Position numbers and translations under genes: made by a program | The notes under the pieces: generated by a model | Seen by the model: the letters and a program-made list of their open reading frames with translations, nothing else | Told to the model about the DNA's origin: nothing | Databases searched by the model: none | In this document: positions 1-11,679 of the stretch, piece by piece | Layout: each line of letters begins with the position of its first letter | Numbering within the stretch: the stretch's first letter is position 1 | Assembly: GCF_007565055.1 (NCBI RefSeq) | Contig: NC_044566.1 | Location: 96,735,797-96,799,796, forward strand | From: Rhinopithecus roxellana | Taxonomy: Eukaryota; Chordata; Mammalia; Primates; Cercopithecidae | Length of the DNA: 64,000 nt | Direction of reading: 5' to 3'

Positions 1-317
1 GATCATTTATGAAGAAAAAGAGGTTTAATGGACTCATACTTCCACATGGCTGGGGAAGCTTCACAATCATGATGGAAGGTGAAAGGCACGTCTTACATGG
101 CGGCAGGCAAGAGAGAATGAGAGCCAAGTGAAAGGGGCTTCCCCTTACAAAACCATCAGATCTCATGAGACGTAGTTACTATCATGAGAACAGTATGGGA
201 GAAACTGTCCCCATGATTCAAACATCTCCCACCAGGTTCCTCCCACAACACGTGGGAATTATGGGAGCTACAATTCAAGGTGAGAGCTGGGTGGGGACAG
301 AGCCAAACCATATCACC
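1..317 (-). mobile_element. MaLR LTR (MSTA/THE1-like), cut by window edge
   Basis: Solitary LTR of the ERVL-MaLR group in reverse orientation. The recognisable landmarks are the 'gaggtttaatggactca' block near position 20, the 'tcacaatcatgatgg' block near 70, and the terminal 'gccaaaccatatca' at about 304-317, which is the reverse complement of the LTR start. The LTR 3' end lies beyond position 1. No internal retroviral sequence is attached. The MSTA versus THE1 assignment is uncertain. Confidence 0.85.
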
Positions 318-329
318 CCATGATCCTTT

Positions 330-930
330 CAGAATGACAATATGCTAATGTAAACCCTATGTTTAAAACCCCTGAATAGCCTGCCACAGCTCCCAGGATA
401 TTGATCAAACCATCAATGTGGCCTTTGAGGCCCTGAGGGGTCTGCTTCCTCCTATACTTCCAGCCTTTCTCCTATCAGTCTCCCAATGCTTACTGCTCTT
501 CAGCCATGCCAATTATTTTCAGTTCTTTAAATGTGCCACTCTCCATCTTGCCACAGGGCCTTTGCACAGACTGTGCACCCATTTGGTATACTCAAAGCTC
601 TCTCCTAACCCCATTTCAACTTCATTCACCAACTTAGCTCCAACTAATTCTTTGGACATCCGATCATGTGTCACTTTTTCAGGCTGCCATCACTTCCTTC
701 AAACCAACCCTCTGGGTCAGTTGTCTTTGTTCCAAGTGTTGATGGGGTCATGTTCTCTTTTTCATGTGCTGTGTTTTATTATTGTGGCTAATTACCCCAC
801 CCCAGTTGCCTGGAAGCTCTATTAGGAGAGAGGCCTCATCCTCTCCCTACTTATCATTGCATTTCCATCACTGTCCATAATTACTGGTACAAAAGAGATG
901 CTCAATAATTATTGAATGAATAAATTAATT
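330..930 (+). mobile_element. L2 LINE 3' end, diverged
   Basis: Ancient L2 fragment. The signs are 'cacagggcctttgcac' near 554, the block around 820-870 that matches the L2 3' region (gaagctctattaggagagaggcc), and the 3' terminus 'ctcaataattattgaatgaa' at about 901-920. A 135-codon open frame (418-825) lies wholly inside the element. It does not resemble the L2 ORF2 protein, so I treat it as chance. Confidence 0.7.
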
Positions 931-1904
931 AATCAATTAGTCTTGTCTTGTTTGGTGTGACCAGGTCAAAGGATAAAATGATAGTAGAGTCCACTGGAAA
1001 TTTGGAAGGCAGTCAGCTCACAGGTATGTGCTGAAGCAAACTGTTAAAGACCACATACAAAAGGCTTAATAGTCTTTCTTCTAGGTAGAGGTGTTAATAA
1101 AAGTGTCAGAAAGGGCATGGAGAAGGGAAGGGAATGGACAGAGTTGGAAAAGCAGTTGTGACAGCAAAGAGTGGGCCTTATTCACTCAAGGAATACTGCA
1201 AATGCATTGTAATAATATATCTAAACATTTGCTCAACATCTTTCCAGTTACAGACACAATTCACATCTGTCATTTCAGTCTTTCTTCATTCCTCTTGGCA
1301 AGTCAGTGACATAGACAGGGCAGATGCTATTCACAACCATTTTAAAACTGATTAAACAATCTCAGAGAATAATTTTCGTAAGAGCTCAGAGAGAAAGCCA
1401 AGGCTGCAACCAAGTCTTCAAAGCCTGGTTCCCTCCTATTCCCACACATGATGCTAATGCGCAGGTGCGTCTAGTTACTTAACCTGAGAAAAGGTAGAAC
1501 AACTAGAATTATTTCAAAGAAGGAGTTTCAACTTTCAATGGGTTTTCTCATTGAGGTTGTTGGAATGAAACTCTGACACTCATAAATCATTAAACTTGGG
1601 GAACGAAAGGGGAGCTATGGATACATCTCATTTATTAATCTGTCCTTCCACCTAATATTTACAGTCAATGTTCATTATCTGCAATAATTTTGCTCTATTA
1701 AAGTTACTGCAAACATGAAATAAGCAAATATGGAATCATTGCTCCAAGGAGAAATACAGGATTAAGTTCCTATAAACCTCTGCTCATAACATTTTCATCA
1801 ACTAATCAATACATACCTTAATGTCTGTCTCTGTTCAAAGATACCTTATTTAATATATATTCTTCTTGATTCATTAGCACTGAAATCATGACCAGCAACA
1901 CTGT
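931..1904. other. No recognisable feature
   Basis: AT-rich, apparently single-copy DNA. The two overlapping short frames near 1091-1355 have no recognisable protein features. A diverged repeat could still be hidden here. Confidence 0.5.
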
Positions 1905-1934
1905 AACTCATGCCTGAATGTGAAATCAGCCCCA

Positions 1935-2398
1935 CTGTCCTATGAAATTGATGTTTATGGCTTCTTTGAATAAACATAAAAATTGATCCCTCCCAGTATT
2001 AAATTTTTTTAAATTACATTTGTGTTATCTGAGTTTCTTTCTCAAGAAACCAATGACCAGGCCTCCTAGACAATATAAAGAAACTGAAACTTACTAGATT
2101 ACTGCATCTGGACAATGAGACACCAGACCCCTCATGACTGCCTAACCAGCCACCTACTTCCTGTTGACTACACTCCTCTTTCCTACCCATCCGTAACTCC
2201 TGTTTTCCCACACACAATTACATTTCTTCCTTGCTACAGAAAGCACTAATTTGAGTCAGAGAGATGGATCTGTGACTGATCTCCCATTTCCTCAGCTGCA
2301 AGACCCAAGTAAAACTTTCTTCCCTGACAATATTTGTTGTTTCAGTAATTGGCTTTCTGTGACACAAGCAACAGAGCCTAGACCAAACCCCTGGCATT
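1935..2398 (+). mobile_element. Solitary ERV-type LTR, unassigned family, copy 1
   Basis: One of three copies of the same LTR in the first 10 kb (the others are 7856-8340 and 9243-9553). Shared blocks include 'actgaaacttactagatt' near 2082, 'gactgatctcccat' near 2273, and a 3' part reading roughly 'attggctttctgtg' near 2348. The 'aagtaaaactttcttcc' stretch near 2307 sits where an LTR polyadenylation region would be. I recognise the LTR architecture but cannot name the family. No internal genes are present. Confidence 0.65.
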
Positions 2399-2548
2399 AG
2401 GTAACAAATGAAGCTACTCTAAAACAGGTGTATTTTCTGCACAAAACCTTACACCGACGAATGCTAGACAGCACTTCAGCATGATGTTTGGGAGCTATTT
2501 TAAACACCAAAATCACCAACAAAAAGCACAAAAATGTGAAAATAGACC

Positions 2549-2912
2549 ATGATATGTTTGGCTGTGTTCCCATCCAAATCTCATCTTGAATTATAATTCC
2601 CACAATTCCCATGTGTCATGGAAGGAACCTGGTGGGAGGTGATTGAATCATGGGTGCAGGTCTTTCCTATGCTGTTCTTGTGATAGTGAGTGGGTTTTAC
2701 GAGATCTGATGGTTTCAAAAATGGCAGTTTCCCTGCACAAGCGCTCCTGTCTTTGCCTGCTGCCATCCACGTAACACGTGACTTGCTCCTCCTTGCCTTC
2801 CACCATGATTGTGAGGCCTCCCCAGCCATGTGGAACTGTAAGTTCATTAAACCCTTTTTTTCCCACCCAGTCTCAGGTATGTCTGTCAGCGGTGTGCAAA
2901 TGGGCTAATACA
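2549..2912 (+). mobile_element. Solitary MaLR LTR (MSTA-like), nearly complete
   Basis: Starts with 'gatatgtttggctgtg' at 2551 and ends with 'gggctaataca' at about 2902-2912, which are the expected termini of MST/THE1 LTRs. The internal landmarks 'gagatctgatggtttc' (about 2701) and 'ccatgattgtgaggcctcc' (about 2803) are in the right order. It is a lone LTR without internal sequence. The open frames crossing it on both strands are by-products. Confidence 0.9.
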
Positions 2913-3289
2913 GAGCACAAAAATAACATCTATATTATGAGAGCTGAAATAAGGAGGCAGAGTGTCTGTTGCTTTGTTTGACCCCAGCTGAGAACATGCA
3001 TATCCCACAACTCCAATTGTTCGCCATTCCTCAAATGACTATCAAAGTACATGAGTACTGATTTTGGGGTTTCAAATAAATCTTAGTATGCAGGACACAT
3101 TTTCAAATGTGGAATCTGAATAATGAGGATCCACTATATTTGGGTTCCACAAAGCAAAAAGTAATGGGAACACACAGCCAAAAACAGCAAAAACAAAAAC
3201 AATACGTCTCTAAACTTACAAGTACTGAGAGTAAAATGTAACAAATGAGAATGCAATGCCATCAAGTGACATAGAAAATTAAGTGCATC
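2913..3289. other. No recognisable feature
   Basis: AT-rich sequence between an MSTA LTR and an L2-like fragment. Nothing recognisable. Confidence 0.45.
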
Positions 3290-3825
3290 TTGAAGATAAA
3301 GGTATTTGCCAGACTCGCTGGGATGGAGGAAAAGTAGGAATTAGAAGAGGAAGTCCAGAAGATCACATAAGTAGAGATGTATGCTATGGCTAGAATGTTA
3401 AGGATCAGGGATCAGACTGGTAGAAAAGATAGAAACACGGGTTTAAAGAAGGGAAGAACATTATATGTGGCTGCAGTGGAACTAGGGCTTTAGCATCTCG
3501 ATGATGGGAAACAATGACAGTTTTTAAGCTATGGAGTGATTGGAAATTTAGAAAAATAATTGGTGATATAAAGAAACCTGAACTGTATGAGACTGACCAA
3601 AGAGGACAGAAACTGGTGGTCAGTTAAGAGGCTGCAGCAACCGTCTACCCAGAGGTGATACAGCCTGGATTAGCACAGCTGCCCAGAAAGGGTAAGGAAG
3701 GGGGCACTTGTTGGTAGATACTTAACAGGTAAAAAATAACAGGATTTGGTGCAGATTGAGTGTTGCAGGTAAGAGAAGGGGAAAAATCTGTTGAAGACTG
3801 GAAGAATGATCTCAGGATATTATAT
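3290..3825 (-). mobile_element. Probable diverged L2 fragment
   Basis: The segment follows the order seen in reverse-oriented L2: a block like 'ttttaagctatggagtgat' near 3521, then 'cagttaagaggctgcagcaa' near 3621, then 'gcctggattag' near 3663. Divergence is high. A profile search against L2 would settle it. Confidence 0.5.
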
Positions 3826-3827
3826 AT

Positions 3828-4155
3828 GTCTGTCTTCATCTGCTCTGGCTGCTATAACAAAATCCCGTAAAAATGCATAGCTTATTAACAACAAAAATTT
3901 ATTTCTCACAGTTCTGGAAGCTCGGAAGTCTAAGACCAAGGAACTGGCAGACATACTGTTTGGTGAGGGGCTGCTTCCTCGTTCATAAAAAGCCTCTTCT
4001 CACCGTATCCTCACGTGGCAGAAGGAGACAAAGCAGCACTCGGAGGCCTTTTATATGGGGGGATTAATTAGCGCCCCAAAGCCCCATCACATTGGTGATT
4101 AGATTTCTACACATGAATTTGGTGGAGGGAGAAAAACATTCAGATCATAGCAGCA
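3828..4155 (-). mobile_element. MLT1-type MaLR LTR
   Basis: Reverse-oriented MLT1 LTR. It begins with the 'tctggctgctataacaaaat' region (about 3844), contains 'tttatttctcacagttctgg' (about 3898), and ends in 'aacattcagatcatagca' (about 4135-4152). It is shortened in the middle compared with the copy at 18125-18486. Confidence 0.8.
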
Positions 4156-4600
4156 CATTTAGCAGTCTAATATTTTTAACATTATTATATGTAGATTGAG
4201 TGCTTCCAATGGAAGAGGATCGTTGAATTCACACTATGGGACTGAATTATATAGCCTATACAATATTTTGAATGATACAGAAATTACAGATAATTTTAAA
4301 TAAAAGGATAGTTTGTATCAATACTAAAGATATTTTCTAATCTCACTGAAAGTAAAATGGCAAAGAAAAAATAATAATTTAGCCCCAAAGAGATACTGTC
4401 ATATATACTACAAAAAAAAAAAAAAAAAAGAGAGGGAAAGAGAAATAACTAAAAAAAAGAAATTACAAGACAAGTTCAAAAGTGACATTTCAAGTTTTTG
4501 GAGACCTCTTATCGGCCTCCTTGCTGAGTTGGGCCTCAGTAAACATAAAATTGTTTTAAATTTTAATTTTCCACTTTCTCCTGGAATGTGGAAAAAACAA
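4156..4600. other. Repeat-poor AT-rich interval with an A-run
   Basis: No element recognised. An uninterrupted run of about 19 A (4411-4429) is followed by a purine-rich stretch. Confidence 0.45.
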
Positions 4601-4602
4601 CA

Positions 4603-4775
4603 GCCTTGGATATGGGAAACCAGAGTTCCAATCTTGATTCTGTTTCTGTTAAAATCTTAAGGAGATCCCTTCAGTTATTTAGTCCTTAGTTTCCTCATCT
4701 ATAAAATCAAGGGTTTCAGCTAAATGGTTTTTAAGATCCCTTTAATTTCTAATAGTCTTTTATCCTTTGTGCTCA
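4603..4775 (+). mobile_element. MIR SINE fragment
   Basis: Contains the MIR core pattern 'agtttcctcatctataaaat' at about 4688-4707, preceded by a diverged 'cttcagttatttagtcctt' block. It is an ancient tRNA-derived SINE with both ends eroded. Confidence 0.6.
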
Positions 4776-5039
4776 TGTTCTAAGAGCTTATATATTACAT
4801 ACTCATATTTTCATACATAGTGCCTTTTGGTAGAGGAGATGATATTTAGGGAGACTGAAATTCACTACTTACCTTTCTAGATAAATGCTTGCCTACCATT
4901 TTAAAATGTTAGGTCAGTGTGTTTGATACAGAGAAAAATATTCCTATTTATACTCCCTGGAGCAGGGGGTATAAATGATTTTAAAATCATTAGCAATCAT
5001 TTATATCAACTTGATATGCATATTTATTTCCAACCTATG

Positions 5040-5345
5040 AGTTTTATTTTTAAAATAAATTTTATTGTACATATTTGAGGTTTACAACATGATGTTGTGT
5101 GGTACATACACATAGTAAAATGGTTACTATAGTGAAGCAAATTAACATATCTGTCATTTCACACAGTTACTTTTTTATGACAAGGACAGCTAAAATCTTA
5201 TTTAACAAAAATTCTCAGTCCAGTACAAATTTGTTAACCACCGTCATCATGTCTTACATGAGATATCTAGACTTGTTTATGCTATATGTCTATACTTTTA
5301 AACTATGGTTTAATTTTCCATCTCTGTACATTTGGCCATATTTCC
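5040..5345 (-). mobile_element. L1 3' UTR fragment
   Basis: Matches the reverse complement of the older primate/mammalian L1 3' UTR: 'tttacaacatgatgttgtg' (about 5082), 'aattaacatatctgtcatttc' (about 5141), and later blocks in consensus order. An 83-codon open frame here is incidental. Confidence 0.75.
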
Positions 5346-5431
5346 AATGAGTTTATCAAATATTTAACCAATTCATAAGATTTCTACAATGTTTTTCCAG
5401 CTATGTTAGGTTAAGGATGTAGCCAAAAGTA

Positions 5432-5796
5432 GTGTATGTCCATTCTCACAGTGCTATGAAGAAATACCCGAGACTGGGTAATTGATAAAGGAAAAAGGTT
5501 TAATTGACTCACAGTTCTAAAGGGCTGGGGAGGTCTCAGAAAACTTACAATCATGATGGAAGGCAAAGGAGAAGCAGGCCCTTCAGGAAGGAGTGAGTGC
5601 CAGCAGGGGGAAATGCCAGACACTTATAAAACCATCAGGTCTCCTGAGACTCACTCATTATCATGACAACAGCATGGAGGAAACCACCCCCATGATTCAA
5701 TTACCTCCACCTGGTCCCACCCTTGATACTTAAGGATTATGGGGAATTACAATTCAAGGTGAGATTTGGATGGGGTCACTGAGCCAAACCATATCC
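5432..5796 (-). mobile_element. MaLR LTR (THE1-like), nearly complete
   Basis: Reverse-oriented LTR running from 'gtccattctcacagtg' (about 5438) to 'gagccaaaccatatcc' (5781-5796). The extra block 'ggtctcagaaaacttacaat' (about 5532) and the longer middle region fit THE1 better than MSTA. No internal sequence. Confidence 0.85.
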
Positions 5797-7376
5797 GGTA
5801 GGAAATCCCAGGAACTTTTAAAAAGTACAGAAAAAATAACATTTTTTCCTTTCTTATTGTCAGAAATTGTAGATATATTCATATACTTCTTCAGCTCTAG
5901 GCCTATGGGCCCATTCTAATTTGAAGGATTGTTTACACAACCTGCTTTGTTTGCAGAAGCCTATGAAATCATTTCAATTAATTATTCCTTATAACCCCAT
6001 CTAGTTCAGCACATTAATATTGCCTTAGCATATTCATGAAGAATATATTTATTAGGCATAAATGTAATGACAATCCTTCAGAAACTATACAACACACCAT
6101 CCTTGCGAACATTAAATTCTTTTAATTATAATTCATGGACTCACAGCTCTTAGAACCATATCTAACTCATTACTCAAATGACTCAGTATGGTTGTTTTGA
6201 TTCATTCTGGATATCCATATAGAATTCGTTCACAATTGCTCCATGATTAAGCTCTTTAAATGCAAATGAAATACACACTAATTTGGATGTGACCAAAAGT
6301 ATATGTTTAAATACCTTGACATTTATTTTCCAGAGAACAAACCACAGATGAATCTATGGAAGTCCAGGCAAACCAGAGGGTAGTTGACAGTTTAAAGGCC
6401 ATCAAAGTTGTCCAAATAGTTGTTTTATATCAGAATTGGTGGTAAATCCACTGCTGTGGCTCTACGGCCCTAACACTCTGAGGCGAAACCTACACCAGAT
6501 GGCTGGCAATCAAGGAACCTGGCACAGTCACTTGCAAATGGCCCCTGAAGCACAACGTAGCAGAAAAGAGAGAATTTACAGAACCCCCTGTAAGATCATC
6601 ATGCAAATATTCTGGACCTTGGTTAATCCCAAATAAATAAATAAATGGATAAGTAAATAAGCAAATAATGATAAAGGAAAGCTTTGATTCTGCATGGGGA
6701 AGATGATATTTGGAGTAATTCAGTTGGTTCATGACTGTAAACACATTTTTCCCCAGTATAGAATAATGAATTTAAAAGCCCTTTATAAAACACCAGCTTC
6801 TCCACTGGATTCTGTTCCATCTCCATATTTGGCTATATTATAATTCTCTGCATTCTGAACTACCTTTTATTTCCAAAAGAAAAGAAAATGTTTTAACCAC
6901 CATACACAGACGGATGACAAATAGCTCCACAAGAAGAATTATTCCTGTGCAGAATAATATTGTGGCTCAACTGTCTAATCCAGTAAATAGAGAAAGGATT
7001 TAAATGATTAATTTTGCAGGTGTGGATTATTTACTCTGAAGATCATTCCATGTTAACTTAAAAATCAGAATCATTTGCCACACTCCTAATTATCTTTCCA
7101 CATTGTTCAAGTTTTTACTCAGGGAACACAAATCTATTATGGTCTTAGGCAAACATAATAAGGATGACATAAAAGGATGATTTTTCAAAAGTCATATAAT
7201 GCATCCCAAAGCTATGTATTAATATGTTAACTATATCATGGCTCCTTTTCATTGCAGAAGGCTTTCAACAATTACCTTCATTTGAAAAAGAAGCAAAGAA
7301 GGCATTACAAAAACAAAATCCATTCTTAACTGTTTTTAAGCATTTGCTTTTGATCTAGCACAGTGTTGGGTGCTAC
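5797..7376. other. Repeat-poor interval, no gene recognised
   Basis: About 1.6 kb of AT-rich sequence without a recognisable element. The short frames on both strands show no conserved domain, signal or splice context I can support. Confidence 0.5.
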
Positions 7377-7418
7377 AACAAACAAACAAACAAAAAAACA
7401 GTAAAAAAAAATACATAT
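7377..7418. repeat. (CAAA)n-like simple repeat with A-runs
   Basis: Three to four 'caaa' units at about 7378-7395, followed by A-rich sequence. It could be the tail of an eroded retroposon, but no element body is recognisable upstream. Confidence 0.6.
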
Positions 7419-7855
7419 ATCTTCAGGGAACTTAGAATCTTAGTGGACATGAAACTTCATATTTTAAAAAGTATATCATTTTATAAGGCTGAACATTAGC
7501 AACCAAAGTAAGATTGCAGTTTGTAAAAGATAGTGCCATAGAAATTCAGAAAAGACAGGACCAAAGTAAGAAGGATTCATTAGAGAAGATTCTTTGGATG
7601 CCATGGGGCTATCCCCAAAGGAGAATTTTCTGCTTTCTTTATGCAGATCACCTGGCACAGTGCAAGGATCACATAATAATTTTCCAAATTTAACTGAAGG
7701 GAATTGTGATAACAAAATGGAAGGGAGAGGTCATTCAAGCAACAGAGCAATATAAGAAAAGAAAGGGTGAAAAAATAAATCAGTATCATCTATGTAGTGT
7801 TTTTGCTAAAATGCTTAACTTGAATATAATCATGAGGAAACTGTTACCAAACACC
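7419..7855. other. No recognisable feature
   Basis: Single-copy-looking AT-rich DNA. The two overlapping minus-strand frames (7476-7789) have no family resemblance I can identify. Confidence 0.45.
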
Positions 7856-8340
7856 AGAGGTTTGGTCTAGGTCTTGTTACTTGCCACACAGAAAGCCAAT
7901 CACTGAGACAACAAGTGTTGCCAGGAAAGAAGGCTTTAATTGGGTACTGCAGCTACCTGATCAGTTTCAAATCTGTCCCCTCAGTTGATTAAAATTAGGC
8001 ATTTTTATAGCAGGGAAGAACGTAACCATGTGTGGGAACACAGGAATTAGGGAGGGGTAAGCAAGAGGAGTTGTTCAACAGGAAGCAAGTTGCCATTAGG
8101 TAGTCATGAGGTGTGAGGGCTCTGGCATTTCATTATCCAGATGCAGTAATCTGGTGAGTTTCAGTTTCTTGATACTTTCTGAAGTCCTGATGGTCAGCTT
8201 CCTAAGAAAAGAACTCATATAAGACAAATGCAACTTTCTCAAGTTTTAAGAATGGGAGGGTCAATTTCTTTCTGTGTTTATTCAAAAGAAACCATAAACA
8301 TTGATTCTATGGAACAATTGGGCTAGTTTTTAATATCATT
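7856..8340 (-). mobile_element. Solitary ERV-type LTR, unassigned family, copy 2
   Basis: Reverse-oriented copy of the LTR at 1935-2398. Its reverse complement shares 'gattactgcatctgga', 'atcaatgtttatgg' and the 3' block 'cagtgattggctttctgtg' in the same order. It appears more complete than copies 1 and 3. No internal retroviral sequence. Confidence 0.65.
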
Positions 8341-9204
8341 AGAAAAATCCAAATCTAAATAGAGGGACATTCTATAAAAAGCTTCACATGTGCTCTTCAA
8401 AAATATGAATGTCTCCAAACACAAAACATTATGCAGGGTATTCTAGATTAAAGGCTACAAAAGAGACATAACAACTTAATGAAATGCATTTCCTTGATTA
8501 TATCCCGGAATGAAGAAAAACAGCAAGGTTATTTTTTTAATTGGATAAATGTGCATATAAACTGCATCTTAAACAATACTACTGCTCCAGTGTTTAATTC
8601 TTGAGTGTGACAATGACATTATGGTTGCGTAGGAGAATGTCTTTGTTTTCCAGAGAGATACAACTGAAGCATTTAGTATTTAGGGGTGATGGATCATGTC
8701 TGCAACTTGTTTGAAATGGCTCCAGAAAAAAAAAAAAAAAAACAGTTCTATATATAAACACACACCCACAAAGAGATAAACCAAATGTGGCTTTTGTGAG
8801 TAAAAATGAAATAAATAGTTGTGGAAGAGAAATAATGAGTCAGATGGGACTAGATTCAGTGGCGGATAGTACTGAGAAATGATAAGACTGATGCACAGGT
8901 GTCTGAATAGGGAAGGAATCAACAACTGATGGAGATCTTTGAATTATAAAATGAAGGACTTGACCTAGACTTGGAAAAACAATAGAGATACTGACTACTC
9001 GATAGTCTTTGGCTTAACAGTAAAACAATGACTTCATACACCAGGAAAACAAATATGGTTATACTAGGCAAAAAGCACTAGAAAAAGGAATGTTTTTGAA
9101 ACTGACTCAGTAGTCCCATAGACAGTTTTTTTGATAAGCATAGAAACTGACCCTTGTGGTCTTAAAGCTTGAAACTTACATTGGTTTTATCTGCATTCTC
9201 AGGC
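8341..9204. other. Repeat-poor interval with an A-run at 8726-8742
   Basis: No element or gene recognised. The A-run is followed by short TA and CA stretches (8745-8770). Confidence 0.45.
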
Positions 9205-9208
9205 CTCT

Positions 9209-9242
9209 CAAAAACAAACAAACAAACAAACAAACAAAAAAA
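9209..9242 (+). repeat. (CAAA)n simple repeat
   Basis: Six uninterrupted 'caaa' units followed by A and TA tracts. It lies directly upstream of the LTR fragment at 9243-9553. Confidence 0.85.
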
Positions 9243-9553
9243 CTATATATATATAAAGAACTGAAACTCACTAGATCAACACATCCAGACAATGATTTGC
9301 CAGACCCCTCATTCATCATGACTGTTTTCTTATCCCTTTCTAGTTCCTATTTTCTTACAAATTATTACATTTCTTCTCTACTATATAAACTCCTAATTTT
9401 AGTTGATAAAGGAGATGGATTTGAGACTGATCTCCCATCTCCTCGGCTGCAGCACCCAATTAAATTCTTCTTCCTTGGCAATAATTGTTGTCTCAGTGAT
9501 TGGTTTTCTGTGCAGCAAGGAGCAGGACCTGGACCAAACCTGGTGTTTCGGTA
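9243..9553 (+). mobile_element. ERV-type LTR fragment, unassigned family, copy 3
   Basis: Same family as 1935-2398 and 7856-8340, but 5' truncated: similarity begins at 'aagaactgaaactcactag' (9256). The 3' half, with 'gactgatctcccatctcctc' (9427) and 'gtctcagtgattgg' (9490), is the clearest of the three. The CAAA tract upstream marks the break. Confidence 0.65.
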
Positions 9554-9959
9554 ATACTTTGAAGACCAATTAGAAGAGTCTCTCATAATAACCAAAGGGA
9601 GCATAATGAAAGCTTGAGCTCTATAGGAGCAGAAAAAATGGAAAGGCAAGAATAGACCCAAGGATCAATAGGGAATATAGGTTGTAGATGGATTGCTTAC
9701 ATGAATTCATCTAAGATTATTTCCCTCACTAGCTCCCCATGAAACCTCAAGGCAGTCCTCATCGTCTCTCCCAATTCCACCAGAGTTCAACCAAAGCAAG
9801 AACAACCACATTCCGGCTAGGATCTTTCTCCTGGGATCCAAAGCCCCTGCCACAAGTAATTCCAATAAACAGCAGCCTTCAGGATAACATTGACTGTGTC
9901 TCTCTGATTGTATGTTAGTGTGCAGTAACTACCTAAGAATTTTTTTTAAAAAATCATAA
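9554..9959. other. No recognisable feature
   Basis: Moderately GC-rich around 9720-9870. An 'aataaa' occurs at 9865, but no LTR or gene boundary can be supported. Confidence 0.4.
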
Positions 9960-10086
9960 TAAAGAGAGTTCAAAGAACAGAAGGAGGTCAAAAATGACAC
10001 TGATGCACTGAGATGTTCATTGCAGTATTATTTACAATACCTAAGATATGGAAACAACATAAGTGTCTGTTCGTGGATGAATAAAG

Positions 10087-10088
<2 letters not shown>

Positions 10089-10122
<34 letters not shown>
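10089..10122. repeat. (GT)n microsatellite
   Basis: About 17 uninterrupted GT units inside the L1 3' end. Confidence 0.95.
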
Positions 10123-10126
<4 letters not shown>

Positions 10127-10359
10127 TTATTCAGCCATAATAAAAAAATCTTGCCATTTGATGAACCTGGCAGACATATGCTAAATGAAATAAGCCAGAC
10201 ACAGAAAGACAAATACTATATGATCTCACTTATATGTGCGACCTAAAAAACATTAACTCATAAAATAGGGAGTAGAATGGTAGATTCCAGGGGCCATGGG
10301 TTGGGGTAAATGGGACATGCTGGTCAAAGAGTACAAATTTTCAGCTTATAAGATAAATA

Positions 10360-10651
10360 GGTCAGGCACAGTGACTCATGCATGTAATCCCAGCACTTTG
10401 GGAGACCACAATGGGAGGATGGCTTGAGTCCAGAAATTCGAGACCAGCTTGGTCAACATGGTGAAAGCTCATCTCTAAAAGAAAAAAAAAAAAGAGCTGC
10501 CATGGTCCCAGGTACCCAGAAGCCTGAAGCACAAGGATCACCTGAGCCTGGGAGGACGAGGCCGCAATGAGCCATGGTCATGCCAATGCAGTCCAGCCTG
10601 GACAACAGAGTAAGACTTTGTTTCCAAAAAAAAAAAAAAAGAGAGAGAGAG
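10360..10651 (+). mobile_element. AluJ, full-length
   Basis: Dimeric Alu with J-type changes, a middle A-rich linker (about 10481-10493) and a poly-A/GA tail. The 8-bp target duplication 'agataaat' flanks it at 10351-10358 and 10652-10659. It is inserted in the L1 3' end. Confidence 0.9.
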
Positions 10652-10710
10652 AGATAAATTCTAGGCATCTAATATACAGCATGGTGACTATAGATAATAA
10701 TGTGCAATTC

Positions 10711-10712
10711 TT

Positions 10713-10755
<43 letters not shown>
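10711..10755. repeat. (TTTA)n microsatellite
   Basis: About eleven TTTA units, grown from the tail of the adjoining reverse-oriented Alu. Confidence 0.95.
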
Positions 10756-11040
10756 GAGATGGAGTCTCGCACTCGCTCTGTCACCAGGCTGGAGTGCAGT
10801 GGTGTGATCTCGGCTCACTGCAACCTCTGCCTCCCAGATTCAAGTGATTCTCCTGCTTCAGCCTCCCGAGTAGCTGGGATTATAGGCATGCCCCACCACG
10901 CCCAACTAATTTTTTGTATTTTTAGTAGAGACAGGGTTTCACCATGTTGGCCAGGATGGTCTTGATCTCTTGACCTCGTGATCCACCCACCTCTGCCTCC
11001 CAAAGTGCTGAGATTACAGGTGTGAGGCACCGTGCCCGGC
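10718..11040 (-). mobile_element. Alu (S/Y type)
   Basis: Full-length reverse-oriented Alu ending in 'ccgtgcccggc'. Near-identical flanks 'caattcttttatt' (10705-10717) and 'caattttttatt' (11041-11052) look like the target duplication. The frames at 10567-11030 are Alu-derived. Confidence 0.9.
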
Positions 11041-11168
11041 CAATTTTTTATTGAAGTAAAACATATATATAAAATTTACCATCTTTAAAATTTAAAAAAC
11101 AATATACAACTTTTATTGGTCAATTATTCCCTAATAAAGCTGGATGGAAAAGAACACAAAAAAAAAAG

Positions 11169-11679
11169 TCTGTGAGATGTCCAACGTGTCAGGCTGAGGG
11201 AAATGGAAAAATCTGGAAGGAGCATCGGCTTGGGGCAAAGGCATCATTCTGCACATAACTTTAGAAGTGAAAGTATATCGGCAGAATGGAGTCTCCCCAT
11301 TCTGCTGCAACAGTTTTCTTCCCAGATTGCTTTTGGTGCTGCTTTGTTTAAAATACAATAGATACACTTACTCACATAATTCATGTGTCTGACTTCCTGT
11401 CATGTCAATATTTATTTACGCAAATCAATCTTGTTGCTTTGTCCCTGAGGGCAGATGGTCAATTTGGGTCACTATAAAGCAAATTTCCAAAATGTTTTCT
11501 CTTATGGATCTTTTTATTTTTATTTTCTACACAATTTATTCCTGGTCTCCTCTTTTATGACCTCATTTCTTGGTTTAGATTTCAGTTTCTTACTCGCAGA
11601 TGCAAGCCTAACATGATTTTATAGCTAAATCATGCTGGAGCTTTGGTTTGTGTGTTTTTCTGCATGCACTGCATATACA
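11169..11679. other. No recognisable feature
   Basis: Follows the L1 tail. A short minus-strand frame (11131-11367) has no recognisable features. Confidence 0.4.

Larger units (their letters stand above)
9985..11168 (+). mobile_element. L1 3' end, split by two Alus
   Basis: Ancient to intermediate L1, plus strand. The ORF2 3' end and 3' UTR run from 'gagatgttcattgcagtatt' (10010) through 'aaataagccagacacag' (10188) and 'cagcatggtgactatag' (10678) to the terminus 'aataaagctggatgg' (11133-11147) and an A-tail (about 11157-11167). It is interrupted by an AluJ (10360-10651) and a second, reverse-oriented Alu (10718-11040). A GT microsatellite has grown where consensus L1 has a 'gtggtatatatac'-like stretch. 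The coding part is short and dead. Confidence 0.8.

Noticed and set aside
418..825. 135-codon plus-strand open frame
   Set aside because: It lies entirely within L2 3' sequence, is not in a known L2 coding region, and has no recognisable domain.
6616..6660. (AAAT)-like tract that might be an Alu tail
   Set aside because: No Alu or L1 body is recognisable beside it.
9860..9870. AATAAA that might mark a polyadenylation site
   Set aside because: Isolated hexamers are frequent in AT-rich DNA, and no transcript structure leads to it.
10567..10965. 132-codon frame across two Alus
   Set aside because: Alu-derived translation joined through an A-run and a (TTTA)n repeat. The same holds for the frames at 12331-12826, 14137-14549, 31400-31712, 33971-34207, 51722-51986, 54447-54764, 55534-55722 and 61488-61718.
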